Of a stretch of DNA of 64,000 nt, positions 1 through 10,116 are shown piece by piece (positions within the stretch are counted from its first letter, which is position 1; each line of letters starts with the position of its first letter). The position numbers and the translations under genes were made by a program. Source of the DNA: Marinobacter szutsaonensis. GTDB lineage: Bacteria > Pseudomonadota > Gammaproteobacteria > Pseudomonadales > Oleiphilaceae. The stretch lies in assembly GCF_039523335.1 (NCBI RefSeq), contig NZ_BAAAFC010000001.1:2170001-2234000 (forward strand), written 5' to 3'. The notes below the pieces were generated by a model. That model had not been told where the DNA came from. It searched no databases and saw only the letters and a program-made list of their open reading frames with translations.

Positions 1-482
1 CCCCGGGCATAGACACGGTCACCGGCACCGGTAATGATGCGACCGTCTTCGCCTTCCAGCACATAGGGCGCGCCCTCGAGTTCTTCCGGGGTCACGATAC
101 GGGTATCGGTCAGGAAGCTGCTGATGGCATCCAGCGGAATGGCCGGGATAGGGGTATCAATCGGCTCGGAACGCACCTGAGGTGAGAGCTTCACCACGCC
201 GTTGGAAGCGACCTTGGTGATCCGCGGCTTGCCGTCGATGTAGACCAGGGCCAGGCGATCGCCGGGGTAGATGAGGTGCGGGTTGGCAACCTGGGGGTTA
301 ACGTGCCAGATTTCCGGCCAGTACCACGGATTATTCAGAAAGCGCGCCGAAATGTCCCAGAGGGTGTCCCCCTTCACGACAGTGTAACGCTCGGGATGGT
401 CGGACCGCAGTTCCGGTTGAGCCTGGGCCCAGGAAGTAAACAGCAGCGCAGTGGCTGCCAGAGCGTACAGCAGTTTCCTCAT
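1..482 (-). CDS. LysM-domain secreted protein, 3' end beyond window
   Basis: The gene reads leftward from ATG at 482 and has no stop before position 1, so only about 160 residues are seen. The N-terminus is a typical Sec signal peptide (basic MRK, hydrophobic ALAATALLF, then a WAQA cleavage-like site). It is followed by a LysM peptidoglycan-binding module at about residues 31-80, with the family features YTVVKGDTLWDIS, a WPEIWHVNP stretch and a PGDRL end. The likely place of action is the periplasm or cell wall. In related gammaproteobacteria a LysM protein sits at this spot, divergent from def. What lies in the missing C-terminus cannot be said. Confidence 0.85.
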   Translation of the reverse strand, partial: MRKLLYALAATALLFTSWAQAQPELRSDHPERYTVVKGDTLWDISARFLNNPWYWPEIWHVNPQVANPHLIYPGDRLALVYIDGKPRITKVASNGVVKLSPQVRSEPIDTPIPAIPLDAISSFLTDTRIVTPEELEGAPYVLEGEDGRIITGAGDRVYAR

Positions 483-573
483 TGTGTAAGTCCTTGATCG
501 CGTGCCTTGAGTCTTTGCATTCTGTTGGGATGCAGCCGGAGTATCTGCAGCTTATTACGTTGTTATTCCTGAT

Positions 574-602
574 ACTATAGAAGAAGTCTCGGAAATTGTG
601 AT
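574..602 (-). promoter_or_regulatory. Candidate sigma-70 promoter of the LysM gene
   Basis: On the minus strand an ATCACA hexamer (597-602) is followed after 17 bases by TATAGT (574-579). This fits a sigma-70 promoter reading toward the LysM gene, about 90 bases before its ATG. The call is from pattern only. Confidence 0.4.
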
Positions 603-669
603 GTTATCTTTTGTTCTTCCAGTGAATTCTATTCTGCCAGTGAAAGATTTTAACTATTAACTGATCAGT

Positions 670-699
670 TTGTACTCAATCGTGGAATTGGGGGATAAT
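670..699 (+). promoter_or_regulatory. Candidate sigma-70 promoter of def-fmt-rsmB-trkA
   Basis: TTGTAC (670-675), an 18-base gap, then GATAAT (694-699). It lies about 90 bases ahead of the def start and is the best plus-strand promoter match in the spacer. The -35 half is weak. Confidence 0.4.
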
Positions 700-791
700 A
701 TCGAGACTTCCTTCACAGGATTACAAAACTCAAACGGTAGCCGGGCAGATTGCCTGAACTGCCGGACATACGGACCAGAAACGCGAGCGTT

Positions 792-1295
792 ATGATACTA
801 GAAATCCTCGAATACCCGGATCCCCGTCTGCGCACCATTGCCAAGCCGGTGGACGAAGTCACAGACGACATCCGCAAGCTGATCGACGACATGTTCGAGA
901 CCATGTACGATGCGCCCGGAATCGGTCTGGCGGCGACCCAGGTCAATGTTCACAAGCAGATCATCGTGATGGACCTGTCCGAGGACAAGAGCGAGCCGCG
1001 GGTATTCATCAACCCCGAGGTGGAAGTCCTGGATGGTGACTACGAAGCCATGCAGGAAGGCTGTCTCTCCGTTCCCGGCTTCTATGAGGACGTGGAGCGC
1101 ATCGAGCACTGCCGGATCCGGGCACGGGACCGCAACGGCGAGCCGTTCGAGATTGAGGCGCAAGGCCTGCTGGCGGTGTGTATCCAGCACGAGATGGACC
1201 ACCTTAACGGCAAGCTGTTCGTGGACTATCTCAGCGCCCTGAAGCGGAACCGGATCAAGAAGAAACTGGAAAAGCTTCATCGCAAGAGTGCCTGA
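792..1295 (+). CDS. def: Peptide deformylase
   Basis: A 167-residue metalloenzyme that removes the N-formyl group from new proteins in the cytoplasm. All three family motifs are present: GIGLAATQ (43-50), EGCLS (89-93, with metal-ligand Cys91) and HEMDH (133-137, with the two His ligands and catalytic Glu). I chose ATG 792 because the protein then opens with [13 protein letters not shown], the normal deformylase N-terminus; the frame is open further upstream without family residues. It heads a run with fmt, which adds the same formyl group to initiator tRNA, so the pair carries both halves of the formylation cycle. Confidence 0.97.
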   Translation: MILEILEYPDPRLRTIAKPVDEVTDDIRKLIDDMFETMYDAPGIGLAATQVNVHKQIIVMDLSEDKSEPRVFINPEVEVLDGDYEAMQEGCLSVPGFYEDVERIEHCRIRARDRNGEPFEIEAQGLLAVCIQHEMDHLNGKLFVDYLSALKRNRIKKKLEKLHRKSA

Positions 1296-1385
1296 TCTGT
1301 TTCAGGCCACCAGAACAGACAGGCAGTGACGGACCGGGCGATGACCCGGTCTTTTCGTATTCAACGGAACAGAGACGACACCACA

Positions 1386-2321
1386 GTGCGAATCGTATTT
1401 GCCGGCACGCCCGACTTTGCCGCTACCGCCCTGACAGCCCTTCTGGCGACCCACCACGACATCGTTGGTGTTTACTCCCAGCCGGACCGGCCCGCCGGCC
1501 GGGGCCGCAAGCTGATGCCCAGCCCGGTCAAGAAGGTGGCCCTTGAAGCTGACCTGCCAGTGTTCCAGCCCGAGAACTTTCGCAGCCCGGAATCCCAGCA
1601 GGAACTGGCGATGCTGAACCCGGACGTTATGATTGTTGCCGCCTACGGCCTGATCCTGCCAAAGACCGTGCTGGAAATCCCGGCCCACGGCTGTCTCAAC
1701 ATCCACGCCTCACTATTGCCGCGCTGGCGCGGCGCCGCCCCGATCCAGCGGGCCATTGCCGCCGGCGACCGGGAAACCGGCATCACCATCATGCAGATGG
1801 ACAAGGGCCTCGATACCGGCGCCATGCTGCTGAAAGCCATTACCCCGATCCATGACGACGATACCGGCGGCAGTCTCCACGATCGGCTGGCAACCATGGG
1901 CGGAGAGGCCATCGTCAAGGCGCTGGCCCTGCTGGAAAAGGGCGAACTGTCCGGGGAAGCCCAGAACGACGACCAGGCCTGCTACGCCCACAAGCTGTCG
2001 AAAGAGGAAGGCCATATCGACTGGCACCAGGATGCCACCGGCATCGAACGGCTGGTGCGCGCCTTCAATCCCTGGCCCGGCACCTACACCGACCTCGACG
2101 ACCAGCGCATCCGCATTCACGAGGCCTGTGCCCTGGCCGATGCCTCCACCGAAACCCCGGGCACCGTGATTCGCCGGGAACGGGAAGGCATCGACGTGGC
2201 CTGTGGTGAAGGCACCCTGCGCATCACCCGCCTGCAATTGCCCGGAGCCCGCGCCCAGAGCGTGAACGACCTGATCAATGGCGGCAAGCAGCTGTTGCTG
2301 CCCGGCCAGGAGCTGAACTGA
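1386..2321 (+). CDS. fmt: Methionyl-tRNA formyltransferase
   Basis: Transfers a formyl group from 10-formyl-tetrahydrofolate to Met-tRNA(fMet) for initiation. The 311-residue length is normal. The N-terminal transferase domain opens MRIVFAGTPDFA; it carries the catalytic Asn106 and His108 in LNIHAS, the signature SLLPRWRGAAPI (109-120) and Asp in GLDTG (about 144). A C-terminal tRNA-binding domain follows. GTG 1386 is taken as the start because the Rossmann fold begins exactly there; the upstream in-frame ATG would add about 20 residues unlike the family. The stop lies one base before the rsmB ATG, so the two are likely co-transcribed. Confidence 0.95.
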   Translation: MRIVFAGTPDFAATALTALLATHHDIVGVYSQPDRPAGRGRKLMPSPVKKVALEADLPVFQPENFRSPESQQELAMLNPDVMIVAAYGLILPKTVLEIPAHGCLNIHASLLPRWRGAAPIQRAIAAGDRETGITIMQMDKGLDTGAMLLKAITPIHDDDTGGSLHDRLATMGGEAIVKALALLEKGELSGEAQNDDQACYAHKLSKEEGHIDWHQDATGIERLVRAFNPWPGTYTDLDDQRIRIHEACALADASTETPGTVIRREREGIDVACGEGTLRITRLQLPGARAQSVNDLINGGKQLLLPGQELN

Positions 2322-2322
2322 C

Positions 2323-3624
2323 ATGGGCCCCGGCCAACAACCCATGCGGTCCATGGCGGCCAGCGTCCTGCTGGCAGTCGAACAGGGCCAGTCCCTGTCC
2401 CAGTGCCTGCCGCCGGCCCTGAACCGGGTCGGGGAGGGCGAACGGGCGGAACTGCAGGCGCTGTGTTACGGCACCTGCCGCTGGTTCCACCGGCTCGATG
2501 GTGAACTGCAGGGCCGGCTGAAGAAACCGCTGCGCAAACAGGACCGCATCGTCCACCATCTGATGCTGGTTGCCCTGTTCCAGCTCCGGTTCAGCGAGCA
2601 GGCCACCTACGCCGTGCTCAATGAATCGGTGGAAGCCTGCCGGGCCCTGGACAAGCCGCACCTGACCGGTCTGGTCAACGGGGTGCTGCGCGCTGCCGAG
2701 CGCGAAGGGGCGCCGGAGCCCAAAGACGACGCCGAACGCTTCAGCCACCCCCAGTGGATCGTGGACAAACTGCGCCATAACTGGCCGGACGACTGGCAAC
2801 GGATCCTCGATGCCAACAATACCCAGGCCCCGATGACCCTGCGGGTCAATGCCCTGCGTTTCAGCCGCGAACACTACCTGGGCCTGCTGGACGAGGCGGG
2901 CATTGAGGCCACGGCGACCCGGCACGCACCCCACGCTATCCAGCTGGCCCGCCCAGTGCCGGTGGATCGGCTGCCCTGGTTCGCCGACGGTGCCGCCAGC
3001 GTCCAGGACGAGGCCGCCCAGCTCTGCACCACCCTGCTGGATCTCGCCCCCGGCCAGCGGGTGCTGGATGCCTGCGCGGCCCCGGGCGGCAAGACCTGCG
3101 CTATCCTGGAAGCCTGTGGAGAACTGTCCGAGGTGGTTGCCATCGACGAATCCGCCGAGCGCCTGCCCCGGGTTCAGGAAAACCTGGACCGCCTGGACCT
3201 CACCGCCACCCTGAAACAGGCGGATGCGGCGAATATTGACAGCTGGTGGGATGGCGCCGGGTTCGACCGCATCCTGCTGGATGTGCCCTGCAGCGCCACG
3301 GGCGTGATCCGCCGGCATCCGGACATCAAGCTGCTGCGGCGGGAATCGGACATTGCGCCACTGGCCGGGATCCAGCTGGGGTTGCTCGAAGCCATGTGGT
3401 CTATCCTCAAACCCGGTGGCCGCCTGGTGTATGCAACCTGCTCCGTGTTCCCCCAGGAAAACCACCGTATAATCCAACGGTTCATGAAACAGCAGCCGGA
3501 TGCCGGCCTGATCGAGCCGGACGTGGCCTGGGGCCGGGACACCGGCGCCGGTCGTCAGTTGCTGCCGGACCCCGACAGCCACGATGGCTTCTTCTATGCG
3601 GTACTGGAGAAACCCGAACCATGA
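2323..3624 (+). CDS. rsmB: 16S rRNA (cytosine-967-C5)-methyltransferase
   Basis: A 433-residue SAM-dependent enzyme that methylates C967 of 16S rRNA. The N-terminal part (about 8-145) is the all-helical NusB-like RNA-binding domain. The methyltransferase part carries the SAM loop [10 protein letters not shown] (249-258), the motif IV Cys in LDVPCSATG (Cys323) and the catalytic motif VI Cys in YATCS (Cys373); both cysteines needed by the RsmB/NOL1 class are present. An in-frame ATG seven codons in could also be used. The gene starts two bases after the fmt stop and overlaps trkA by ATGA at its end. Confidence 0.95.
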   Translation: MGPGQQPMRSMAASVLLAVEQGQSLSQCLPPALNRVGEGERAELQALCYGTCRWFHRLDGELQGRLKKPLRKQDRIVHHLMLVALFQLRFSEQATYAVLNESVEACRALDKPHLTGLVNGVLRAAEREGAPEPKDDAERFSHPQWIVDKLRHNWPDDWQRILDANNTQAPMTLRVNALRFSREHYLGLLDEAGIEATATRHAPHAIQLARPVPVDRLPWFADGAASVQDEAAQLCTTLLDLAPGQRVLDACAAPGGKTCAILEACGELSEVVAIDESAERLPRVQENLDRLDLTATLKQADAANIDSWWDGAGFDRILLDVPCSATGVIRRHPDIKLLRRESDIAPLAGIQLGLLEAMWSILKPGGRLVYATCSVFPQENHRIIQRFMKQQPDAGLIEPDVAWGRDTGAGRQLLPDPDSHDGFFYAVLEKPEP

Positions 3625-5024
3625 AGATCCTGATTCTCGGTGCCGGCCAGGTGGGCGGAACCCTGGCCGAAAACCTCGCCAACGAAGCCAACGATATCAC
3701 CGTGGTCGACAGTGACAGTGTCCGGCTGCGGGAACTGCAGGATCGCCTGGACATCCGGACGGTCCAGGGCAAGGCCTCTTACCCGACCGTACTCCGTCAG
3801 GCCGGCGCCGAGGACGGCGACATGGTGATTGCCGTGACCAACAGCGATGAGACCAACATGGTCGCCTGCCAGGTCACCAAGCTACTGTACAAGACGCCGA
3901 CCACCATCTGCCGGGTGCGGGCCAACGCCTACCTGGCCAAGCCCGAACTGTTCTACCAGCGGGACAAGGCCAAGGACCTGGACAGCCTGCGCGGCTTTCC
4001 CATCGACGTTCTCATCAGCCCGGAGCACCTGGTGACCAAACACATCACCCGGCTGATTGAATACCCCGGCGCCCTGCAGGTCCTGGAGTTCTCCAAGGGC
4101 CTGGCACGGCTGGTGGCGATCCAGGCCACCAAGGGTGGCCCACTGGTGGGACATGAGCTGTCCTACCTGCGCACCCACATGCCCAAGATCGACACCCGGG
4201 TAGCCGCCATCTTCCGCAAGGACCGGGCGATCATGCCCCAGGGCGACACCGTGATCGAAGACGGGGACGAAGTGTTCTTCATCGCCGGCGCCGACCACAT
4301 CCGCTCGGTGATGAGCGAGCTCCAGCCCCTGGAGAAGCCGTACAAGAAGATCTTCATCTGCGGCGGCGGCAACATCGGTCAGCGCCTGGCCAGCACCCTG
4401 GAAGGCCGCTACCAGGTCAAGCTGCTGGACCGGAACCATGAGCGCTGCGTGATGTTGTCCGAGAATCTGCGCAAGACCGTGGTGCTGGAAGGCAACGCCG
4501 CCAACAAGGACATCCTGCTGGAAGAGAACATCGAGAACACCGATGTCTTCTGTGCAGTCACCAATGACGACGAGGCCAACATCATGGCGTCGCTTCTTGC
4601 CAAACGCCTCGGTGCCCGCAAGGTCCTGACCCTGATCAACAACCCCGACTACGTGGACCTGATCCAGGGCGGGGATATCGATGTGGCCATCTCGCCGCAA
4701 CAGACCACCATCGGCAGCTTGCTCACCCACGTTCGCCGGGGCGATGTAGTAAATGTTCACTCACTGCGCCGGGGCGCGGCCGAGGCCATCGAGGCCATCG
4801 CCCACGGCGATCACCGGTCTTCGAAGGTAGTGGGCAAGCGGCTGGATGAGATCTCCCTGCCGGAAGGCACCACCATCGGTGCCATCGTCCGCCACAACGA
4901 GGTCCTGATCGCCCACGATCACCTCCGGGTGCAGCCGGACGACCACGTGATCCTGTTCCTGGTGGACAAGACCAAGGTCAGGGATGTGGAGAAACTGTTC
5001 CAGGTCGGCCTGACCTTCTTCTAG
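3621..5024 (+). CDS. trkA: Trk potassium uptake system NAD-binding subunit TrkA
   Basis: A 467-residue peripheral membrane protein that gates the TrkH channel. It has the duplicated architecture of the family: two RCK modules, each a Rossmann NAD-binding part (GAGQVGG near 7-13; CGGGNIGQ near 250) followed by a TrkA-C ligand domain. ATG 3621 overlaps the rsmB stop by four bases (ATGA), suggesting coupled translation; the frame is open much further upstream but only as an artefact inside rsmB. The matching channel gene trkH lies about 3.3 kb downstream on the other strand. Confidence 0.96.
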   Translation: MKILILGAGQVGGTLAENLANEANDITVVDSDSVRLRELQDRLDIRTVQGKASYPTVLRQAGAEDGDMVIAVTNSDETNMVACQVTKLLYKTPTTICRVRANAYLAKPELFYQRDKAKDLDSLRGFPIDVLISPEHLVTKHITRLIEYPGALQVLEFSKGLARLVAIQATKGGPLVGHELSYLRTHMPKIDTRVAAIFRKDRAIMPQGDTVIEDGDEVFFIAGADHIRSVMSELQPLEKPYKKIFICGGGNIGQRLASTLEGRYQVKLLDRNHERCVMLSENLRKTVVLEGNAANKDILLEENIENTDVFCAVTNDDEANIMASLLAKRLGARKVLTLINNPDYVDLIQGGDIDVAISPQQTTIGSLLTHVRRGDVVNVHSLRRGAAEAIEAIAHGDHRSSKVVGKRLDEISLPEGTTIGAIVRHNEVLIAHDHLRVQPDDHVILFLVDKTKVRDVEKLFQVGLTFF

Positions 5025-5051
5025 TTCAAAATCAACGCAGTGAAGACCACT

Positions 5052-5080
5052 TAGAAATACCGCTTTGGCAAGCGTATAAT
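5052..5080 (+). promoter_or_regulatory. Candidate promoter of glyQS
   Basis: A perfect -10 hexamer TATAAT at 5075-5080 in the trkA-glyQ spacer, about 70 bases before the glyQ start. The -35 side (TAGAAA at 5052-5057, 17-base gap) is poor. The exact -10 makes a start point near 5087 plausible. Confidence 0.5.
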
Positions 5081-5151
5081 GCGCCTTTTTTCGGAGTGCC
5101 CCGGAGGATGATCGGGGCGCCACACACAGACTGAATCAGCAGGCAAACGTC

Positions 5152-6180
5152 GTGACAGACAAGGCAACGAACAACTCCGCGCCGGATATCAAGACCTTCC
5201 AGGGTCTGATCCTGGCTCTGCAGAATTTCTGGGCGCAGCACGGCTGCGTGGTTCTCCAGCCCCTGGATATGGAAGTGGGCGCCGGTACGTTCCACCCGGC
5301 CACCTTCCTGCGGGCGATCGGTCCGGAGACCTGGAATGCGGCCTACGTTCAGCCCAGCCGTCGCCCCACCGACGGCCGTTACGGTGAAAACCCCAACCGT
5401 CTGCAACACTACTACCAGTTCCAGGTAGTCCTGAAGCCGTCCCCGGACAACATTCAGGAACTGTATCTGGATTCCCTGCGGGCCCTGGGCTTGGACCCGC
5501 TGGTCCACGACATCCGTTTCGTTGAGGACAACTGGGAATCCCCGACCCTCGGCGCCTGGGGTCTGGGCTGGGAAATCTGGCTCAACGGCATGGAGGTGAC
5601 CCAGTTCACCTACTTCCAGCAAGTGGGCGGCCTGGAGTGCTATCCGGTCACCGGCGAGCTGACCTATGGTCTGGAGCGGATCGCCATGTACCTGCAGGGC
5701 GTGGACAGCGTCTATGACCTGGTCTGGACCGAAGGCCCGGATGGCGTCGTCACGTACGGTGACGTGTTCCACCAGCAGGAGGTGGAGATGTCCACCTACA
5801 ACTTCGAGCAGGCGGATACCGAGTTCCTGTTCCACAGCTTCGACGTGCACGAGCGCGAGAGTGCCCGGCTGATCGAGGCCGGCCTGCCGCTGCCGGCCTA
5901 TGAACAGGTGCTGAAAGCCTCCCACACCTTCAACCTGTTGGATGCCCGCCACGCCATCTCCGTGACCGAGCGTCAGCGTTTCATTCTGCGCGTACGTACC
6001 CTGGCCCGTGCCGTGGCCCAGGCCTACTTCGACAGCCGCCGCAAGCTCGGCTTCCCGCTGGCCCCGGAGGCCCTGAAACAGGAAGTGCTGTCTGCGGCAG
6101 AAGCCGCTGAGGCCAAGGCCAACGGCAAGAAGAAAGGCAAGAAAGCGAAGAAGGCACAGCAGGAACAGGGGAACGCATAA
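5152..6180 (+). CDS. glyQ: Glycine--tRNA ligase alpha subunit, with extra basic tail
   Basis: Catalytic alpha chain of the bacterial tetrameric glycyl-tRNA synthetase. The class II core is plain from [14 protein letters not shown] through the [13 protein letters not shown] and [17 protein letters not shown] stretches, and the chain ends the core at [13 protein letters not shown]. After that comes an unusual tail of about 35 residues rich in Ala, Lys and Glu ([12 protein letters not shown]), which makes the protein 342 residues against about 300 for the family. GTG 5152 is the start given; a shorter start near the conserved DIKTFQG cannot be excluded. glyS follows two bases after the stop, so the subunits are made together. 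Confidence 0.95.
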   Translation: MTDKATNNSAPDIKTFQGLILALQNFWAQHGCVVLQPLDMEVGAGTFHPATFLRAIGPETWNAAYVQPSRRPTDGRYGENPNRLQHYYQFQVVLKPSPDNIQELYLDSLRALGLDPLVHDIRFVEDNWESPTLGAWGLGWEIWLNGMEVTQFTYFQQVGGLECYPVTGELTYGLERIAMYLQGVDSVYDLVWTEGPDGVVTYGDVFHQQEVEMSTYNFEQADTEFLFHSFDVHERESARLIEAGLPLPAYEQVLKASHTFNLLDARHAISVTERQRFILRVRTLARAVAQAYFDSRRKLGFPLAPEALKQEVLSAAEAAEAKANGKKKGKKAKKAQQEQGNA

Positions 6181-6182
6181 CC

Positions 6183-8264
6183 ATGGCTACACAGGATTTT
6201 CTGGTTGAACTGGGCACCGAAGAACTGCCCCCCAAGGCCCTCAAGCCACTGTCTGATGCCTTTACCCAGGGTATCGCCAAGGGCCTCGAAGATGCCGGCA
6301 TCGAGTTCGGCAAGGTCGAAGCCTTTGCCGCGCCGCGCCGACTGGCTGTCCGGGTCCGTGACCTGGCCGACGCCCAGCCGGACAAACCGGTAGAGAAGCG
6401 TGGCCCGGCGGTTAAAGCCGCCTTCGACGACTCCGGCAACCCGACCCGGGCGCTGACCGGTTTCGCCACCTCCCTGGGCATCACCCCGGACCAGCTCGAC
6501 ACCATGGAAACCGACAAGGGCGCCTGGGTGGTCTATCGCACCGTGGAGAAGGGCCGTCCGACCGTGGAACTGATGCCGGAACTGGTGGAACAATCTCTGG
6601 CCGGGCTACCCATTCCCAAGCGCATGCGCTGGGGCGCCCACCGCACCGAGTTTGTCCGCCCGGTGCACTGGCTGATCCTCCTGTTTGGCAACAAGGTAAT
6701 CGACACCCCGATCATGGGCCTGAAGCCCGGCAACACCACCCGCGGCCACAGGTTCCATTGCCCGAAGCCGCTGATCGTGCCCACCCCGAATGACTACGAG
6801 GTGGTACTCAAGCAGGAAGGCTACGTGCTGGCGGATTTCGCCGAGCGCCGGGAGCATATCCGTGCTGGTGTTGCTGCCCTGGCCGAGAAGGAAGCCGGCG
6901 GCAAAGCAGTCATCGACGAGGACCTGCTGGACGAGGTCACCGCCCTGAATGAGTGGCCGGTGCCGCTGATGGGCCGGTTCGAGGAACGCTTCCTGGAGGT
7001 GCCTGCCGAAGCGCTGATCTCCTCCATGAAGGAGCACCAGAAATACTTCCACGTGGTGGACAAAGACGGCAAGATGCTGCCGCTGTTCATCACCGTGGCC
7101 AACCTGGAGAGTAAGGATCCGAGCCAGGTCATTTCCGGTAACGAGAAGGTGATCCGCCCGCGCCTGGCCGATGCCGCCTTCTTCTACGACACCGACCGCA
7201 AGACCCGCCTGGAAGACCGCATTGAGTCGCTCAAGCCGATCGTGTTCCAGGAGAAGCTGGGCAGCATCTATGACAAGTCCGTGCGGGTAGCCGCACTGTC
7301 GAAAAAGATCGCCGAGGCGATCAACAGTGATCCGGCCCTGGCCGAGCGCGCTGCCATGCTGGCCAAGACCGACCTGGTCACCGAGATGGTGCTGGAATTC
7401 ACCGACCTGCAGGGCATCATGGGCCAGTACTACGCCGCCAACGATGGCGAGCACGAGGACGTGGCCAAGGCACTGAACGAGCAGTACATGCCACGCTTCG
7501 CCGGCGATGAGCTGCCCGGCACACTGACCGGCTGCGCCGTCGCCATTGCCGACCGGATCGATTCCCTGGTCGGCCTGTTCGGCATCAACCAGCCGCCTTC
7601 CGGCACCCGCGACCCGTTCGGACTGCGCCGCGCCGCGCTGGGCGTACTGCGCATCATCATCGAGCGTGAGTTGCCGCTGGATCTGCAAACGGTCTGCGAG
7701 TGGGCCGAAGAGGAGCACTCCGCAATTACCGAGCCCAACGTTGCTGACACAGTGGTGGACTACATGCTCGAGCGCTTCCGGGCCCACTATGAGGAGCAGG
7801 GCATCGGTGCCGAGGTCTACCTCGCCGTGCACGCCCGCCGGCCCACCAAACCGCTGGACTTCGATCGCCGGGTGAGGGCGGTGGAAGCCTTCCGCCAGCT
7901 GCCCGAGGCCCAGGCCCTGGCCGGCGCCAACAAGCGGGTATCCAACATCCTGACCAAGCAGGGTGGTGACAGCATTGGGGAAACCGTGGACGAGAACCTG
8001 CTGCAGGATGCCGGGGAAAAGACCCTGGCAGCGAAGGTGGAAGAGCAGGCACAAAAGGTTCTGCCGCTGTTCGAGCAGGGCGACTACGCCAGTGCGCTGA
8101 GCTCCCTGGCGAGCCTGCGGGAGCCGGTGGATACCTTCTTCGATGAGGTCATGGTGATGGCTGAGGACGAGGCGATCCGCAACAACCGCCTGGCCCTGCT
8201 CAACCGTCTGCGCAACCTGTTCCTGCGGGTGGCGGACATTTCCCTGCTGCCTACGGCTGGTTAA
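6183..8264 (+). CDS. glyS: Glycine--tRNA ligase beta subunit
   Basis: The 693-residue beta chain, which binds tRNA(Gly). The N-terminus FLVELGTEELPPKALKPL and the internal EEIxxAL-like and GTRDPFGLRRAALG segments are characteristic, and an anticodon-binding (DALR-like) C-terminus ends near the stop. The length is normal. ATG 6183 follows the glyQ stop by two bases. A strong hairpin lies just after the stop, and the next gene, trkH, converges on it. Confidence 0.96.
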   Translation: MATQDFLVELGTEELPPKALKPLSDAFTQGIAKGLEDAGIEFGKVEAFAAPRRLAVRVRDLADAQPDKPVEKRGPAVKAAFDDSGNPTRALTGFATSLGITPDQLDTMETDKGAWVVYRTVEKGRPTVELMPELVEQSLAGLPIPKRMRWGAHRTEFVRPVHWLILLFGNKVIDTPIMGLKPGNTTRGHRFHCPKPLIVPTPNDYEVVLKQEGYVLADFAERREHIRAGVAALAEKEAGGKAVIDEDLLDEVTALNEWPVPLMGRFEERFLEVPAEALISSMKEHQKYFHVVDKDGKMLPLFITVANLESKDPSQVISGNEKVIRPRLADAAFFYDTDRKTRLEDRIESLKPIVFQEKLGSIYDKSVRVAALSKKIAEAINSDPALAERAAMLAKTDLVTEMVLEFTDLQGIMGQYYAANDGEHEDVAKALNEQYMPRFAGDELPGTLTGCAVAIADRIDSLVGLFGINQPPSGTRDPFGLRRAALGVLRIIIERELPLDLQTVCEWAEEEHSAITEPNVADTVVDYMLERFRAHYEEQGIGAEVYLAVHARRPTKPLDFDRRVRAVEAFRQLPEAQALAGANKRVSNILTKQGGDSIGETVDENLLQDAGEKTLAAKVEEQAQKVLPLFEQGDYASALSSLASLREPVDTFFDEVMVMAEDEAIRNNRLALLNRLRNLFLRVADISLLPTAG

Positions 8265-8269
8265 GGCTC

Positions 8270-8302
8270 CACAAAGCGCCGGCATCTTGCCGGCGCTTTG
8301 TG
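8270..8302. terminator. Perfect 14-bp hairpin between glyS and trkH
   Basis: CACAAAGCGCCGGC (8270-8283), a five-base loop, then the exact complement GCCGGCGCTTTGTG (8289-8302). It sits between convergent stops, where a shared terminator is expected, but no run of T follows, so its efficiency as an intrinsic terminator is uncertain. Confidence 0.55.
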
Positions 8303-8324
8303 CATATCGTTCGCGAGACTCTTC

Positions 8325-9770
8325 TCAATGTCGCCAGAACTCGGGCGATAACATCACGAAAACACTCAACAGTTCCAACCGACCCAGGAGCATCGCTCCC
8401 ATCAGCACCCATTTCGCTGTGTCAGGCAGGGTTTGAAAGTTGCCAGCCGGTCCGATCGTATCTCCGAGCCCCGGTCCGACATTGGTCAATGCCGTGGCGG
8501 CTCCCGAGAGGCTGGTTACCAGATCCAGCCCCAGGAAACCCAGAATGGCGGTGACGAACGCCAACGTGGCAAGAAAAATGAATGAGAAAGCGACGCTCGA
8601 AGCGACGATATCGTCGCCGATAACCCGACCGTTGTAATTCCTGGCAAACACCGCCCGGGGATGCAAGAGACGGCGAACCTGCTCCTTCAGAAGGAGAATG
8701 GACAGCTGGAACCGGAAAATCTTCATGCCTCCGGCGGTTGAGCCGGAGCACCCACCAATGAAGGTGATGAACAGGAAGATCACCACCGCAAACGGTCCCC
8801 ACAACGAGTAATCCTCGGACGCATACCCTGTCGTGGTCACCACAGAGGTGACGTTGAACAAAGCGTGGACAAACGCCTCCAGCGGATCCGAAGCCTGATA
8901 GACAACACGATACAGGGCCAGGATGCTCGCGATCACCAGCAGCAAAACCAGGAAAAAACGCACCTGCTGATCCCGGAACAAAGGCTCCCGCTGGCCATGG
9001 ATAAATCGGACAAACAGAAAAAACGGCATGCCGCCGAGTGCCATGAACAGAGTTGACACCAGAAGGATCGCAGAGGAATCGAATTGCCCCATGGAACTGT
9101 CCGAAGTGGAGTAACCACCAGTGGAAACCGTGGTGAGCGCATGATTGAGGGCATTGAAGAACGTCATCCCGAGCACCCAGTAGCTCAACACGCACGCAAT
9201 CGTCATCCCGAGATAGATTCCGACCAGACTTCTCGCCAGGCTGTTGGTCCGGGGCACGACTTTCTCGCTCCATTCCGACGATTCGGTGGCAAACAGCCGC
9301 ATACCGCCAATCCGCAGGAACGGCAGGATGGCCACGGCCATCCCGATGATGCCGATGCCGCCCATCCACTGCATCAGCGAACGCCAGAGCAGGATATCAT
9401 CGGGCATGGCATCCAGGCCGGTCAGCACCGTGGATCCCGTGGTGGTAACCCCCGAGATACTCTCGAAAAAGGCATCGGTCACCGTCAGCTTCATATCACT
9501 CATCAGCAGCGGCAGACTGGAGAACAAAGGGATCAGGACCCAGGCAGACACCGTGAGCATGAACATCTGCTTCTGCTTAAGGGCATGCTTCTTTCGCCCC
9601 ACCACCATCAGAGCCGCTACCCCGAGGACAAAACAGATAACCGCGGATTTGACGAACGCCAGCCAGTCCGGCGTCTCGCCGAAAACCAGCAAATTCACGG
9701 GCAGGGTCATCAGGAAGCTGAGCAGGATCAGCAAAAAACCAAGGATCTGGACAATCGGTAGAATGGTCAC
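8325..9770 (-). CDS. trkH: Trk potassium uptake channel TrkH
   Basis: Integral membrane K+ channel subunit, about 481 residues, with many hydrophobic segments. The four pore loops with the filter glycines can be seen: TTTGSTV, VSTGGYSTS, TTTGYASE and NVGPGLG. It works with TrkA, encoded at 3.6-5.0 kb. The frame is open up to 9971, but the first part would run through the tRNA-Pro gene and is not channel-like. The start is therefore placed near GTG 9770, where the first membrane segment (ILPIVQILGFLLILLSF) begins. The exact start is unsure by about 10-20 codons. Confidence 0.92.
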   Translation of the reverse strand: MTILPIVQILGFLLILLSFLMTLPVNLLVFGETPDWLAFVKSAVICFVLGVAALMVVGRKKHALKQKQMFMLTVSAWVLIPLFSSLPLLMSDMKLTVTDAFFESISGVTTTGSTVLTGLDAMPDDILLWRSLMQWMGGIGIIGMAVAILPFLRIGGMRLFATESSEWSEKVVPRTNSLARSLVGIYLGMTIACVLSYWVLGMTFFNALNHALTTVSTGGYSTSDSSMGQFDSSAILLVSTLFMALGGMPFFLFVRFIHGQREPLFRDQQVRFFLVLLLVIASILALYRVVYQASDPLEAFVHALFNVTSVVTTTGYASEDYSLWGPFAVVIFLFITFIGGCSGSTAGGMKIFRFQLSILLLKEQVRRLLHPRAVFARNYNGRVIGDDIVASSVAFSFIFLATLAFVTAILGFLGLDLVTSLSGAATALTNVGPGLGDTIGPAGNFQTLPDTAKWVLMGAMLLGRLELLSVFVMLSPEFWRH

Positions 9771-9924
9771 TGCAAGCCGGAGCTCCAGGTTGCAACGGGA
9801 GAGAATAACAAACGCGCAAGTTATACACCTACCGGCGACAGATTCCCACCGAAGAGGAACGGTTTCTGCCGAAAAAAATCGTCGCGGCGCCCCGACAGGG
9901 ACTGGTAAATTGCAAACGAATCCG

Positions 9925-9930
9925 TATAAT
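9925..9930 (+). promoter_or_regulatory. -10 element of the tRNA-Pro promoter
   Basis: A perfect TATAAT at 9925-9930 lies 13 bases before the mature tRNA 5' end, the expected place for a stable-RNA promoter with a very short leader. No good -35 is seen at 17 bases (CTGGTA). Confidence 0.5.
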
Positions 9931-9943
9931 ACCGGCCGTTGTT

Positions 9944-10020
<77 letters not shown>

Positions 10021-10116
10021 CTTTCCCGCCTTAGCTGTACATCCGGTTTATAATTCGCAAATATCGTTTCCTTATGGGTTCTTACACCCGAAGCCCATGA
10101 ATTTCTGTATCCTTTA

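Larger units (their letters stand above)
483..791. other. Intergenic region between the divergent LysM gene and def
   Basis: A roughly 310-base AT-richer spacer with no gene that I can support. It must hold the start signals for both flanking genes: a minus-strand promoter candidate near 574-602 and a plus-strand candidate near 670-699. No ribosome-binding site stands out in front of def. Confidence 0.7.

Noticed and set aside
2275..3582. Long minus-strand open frame opposite rsmB
   Set aside because: Shadow of the rsmB codon pattern; no family-like motifs, start site or operon context.
3246..3620. Upstream extension of the trkA frame
   Set aside because: It lies wholly within rsmB in another frame; the Rossmann fold begins at ATG 3621.
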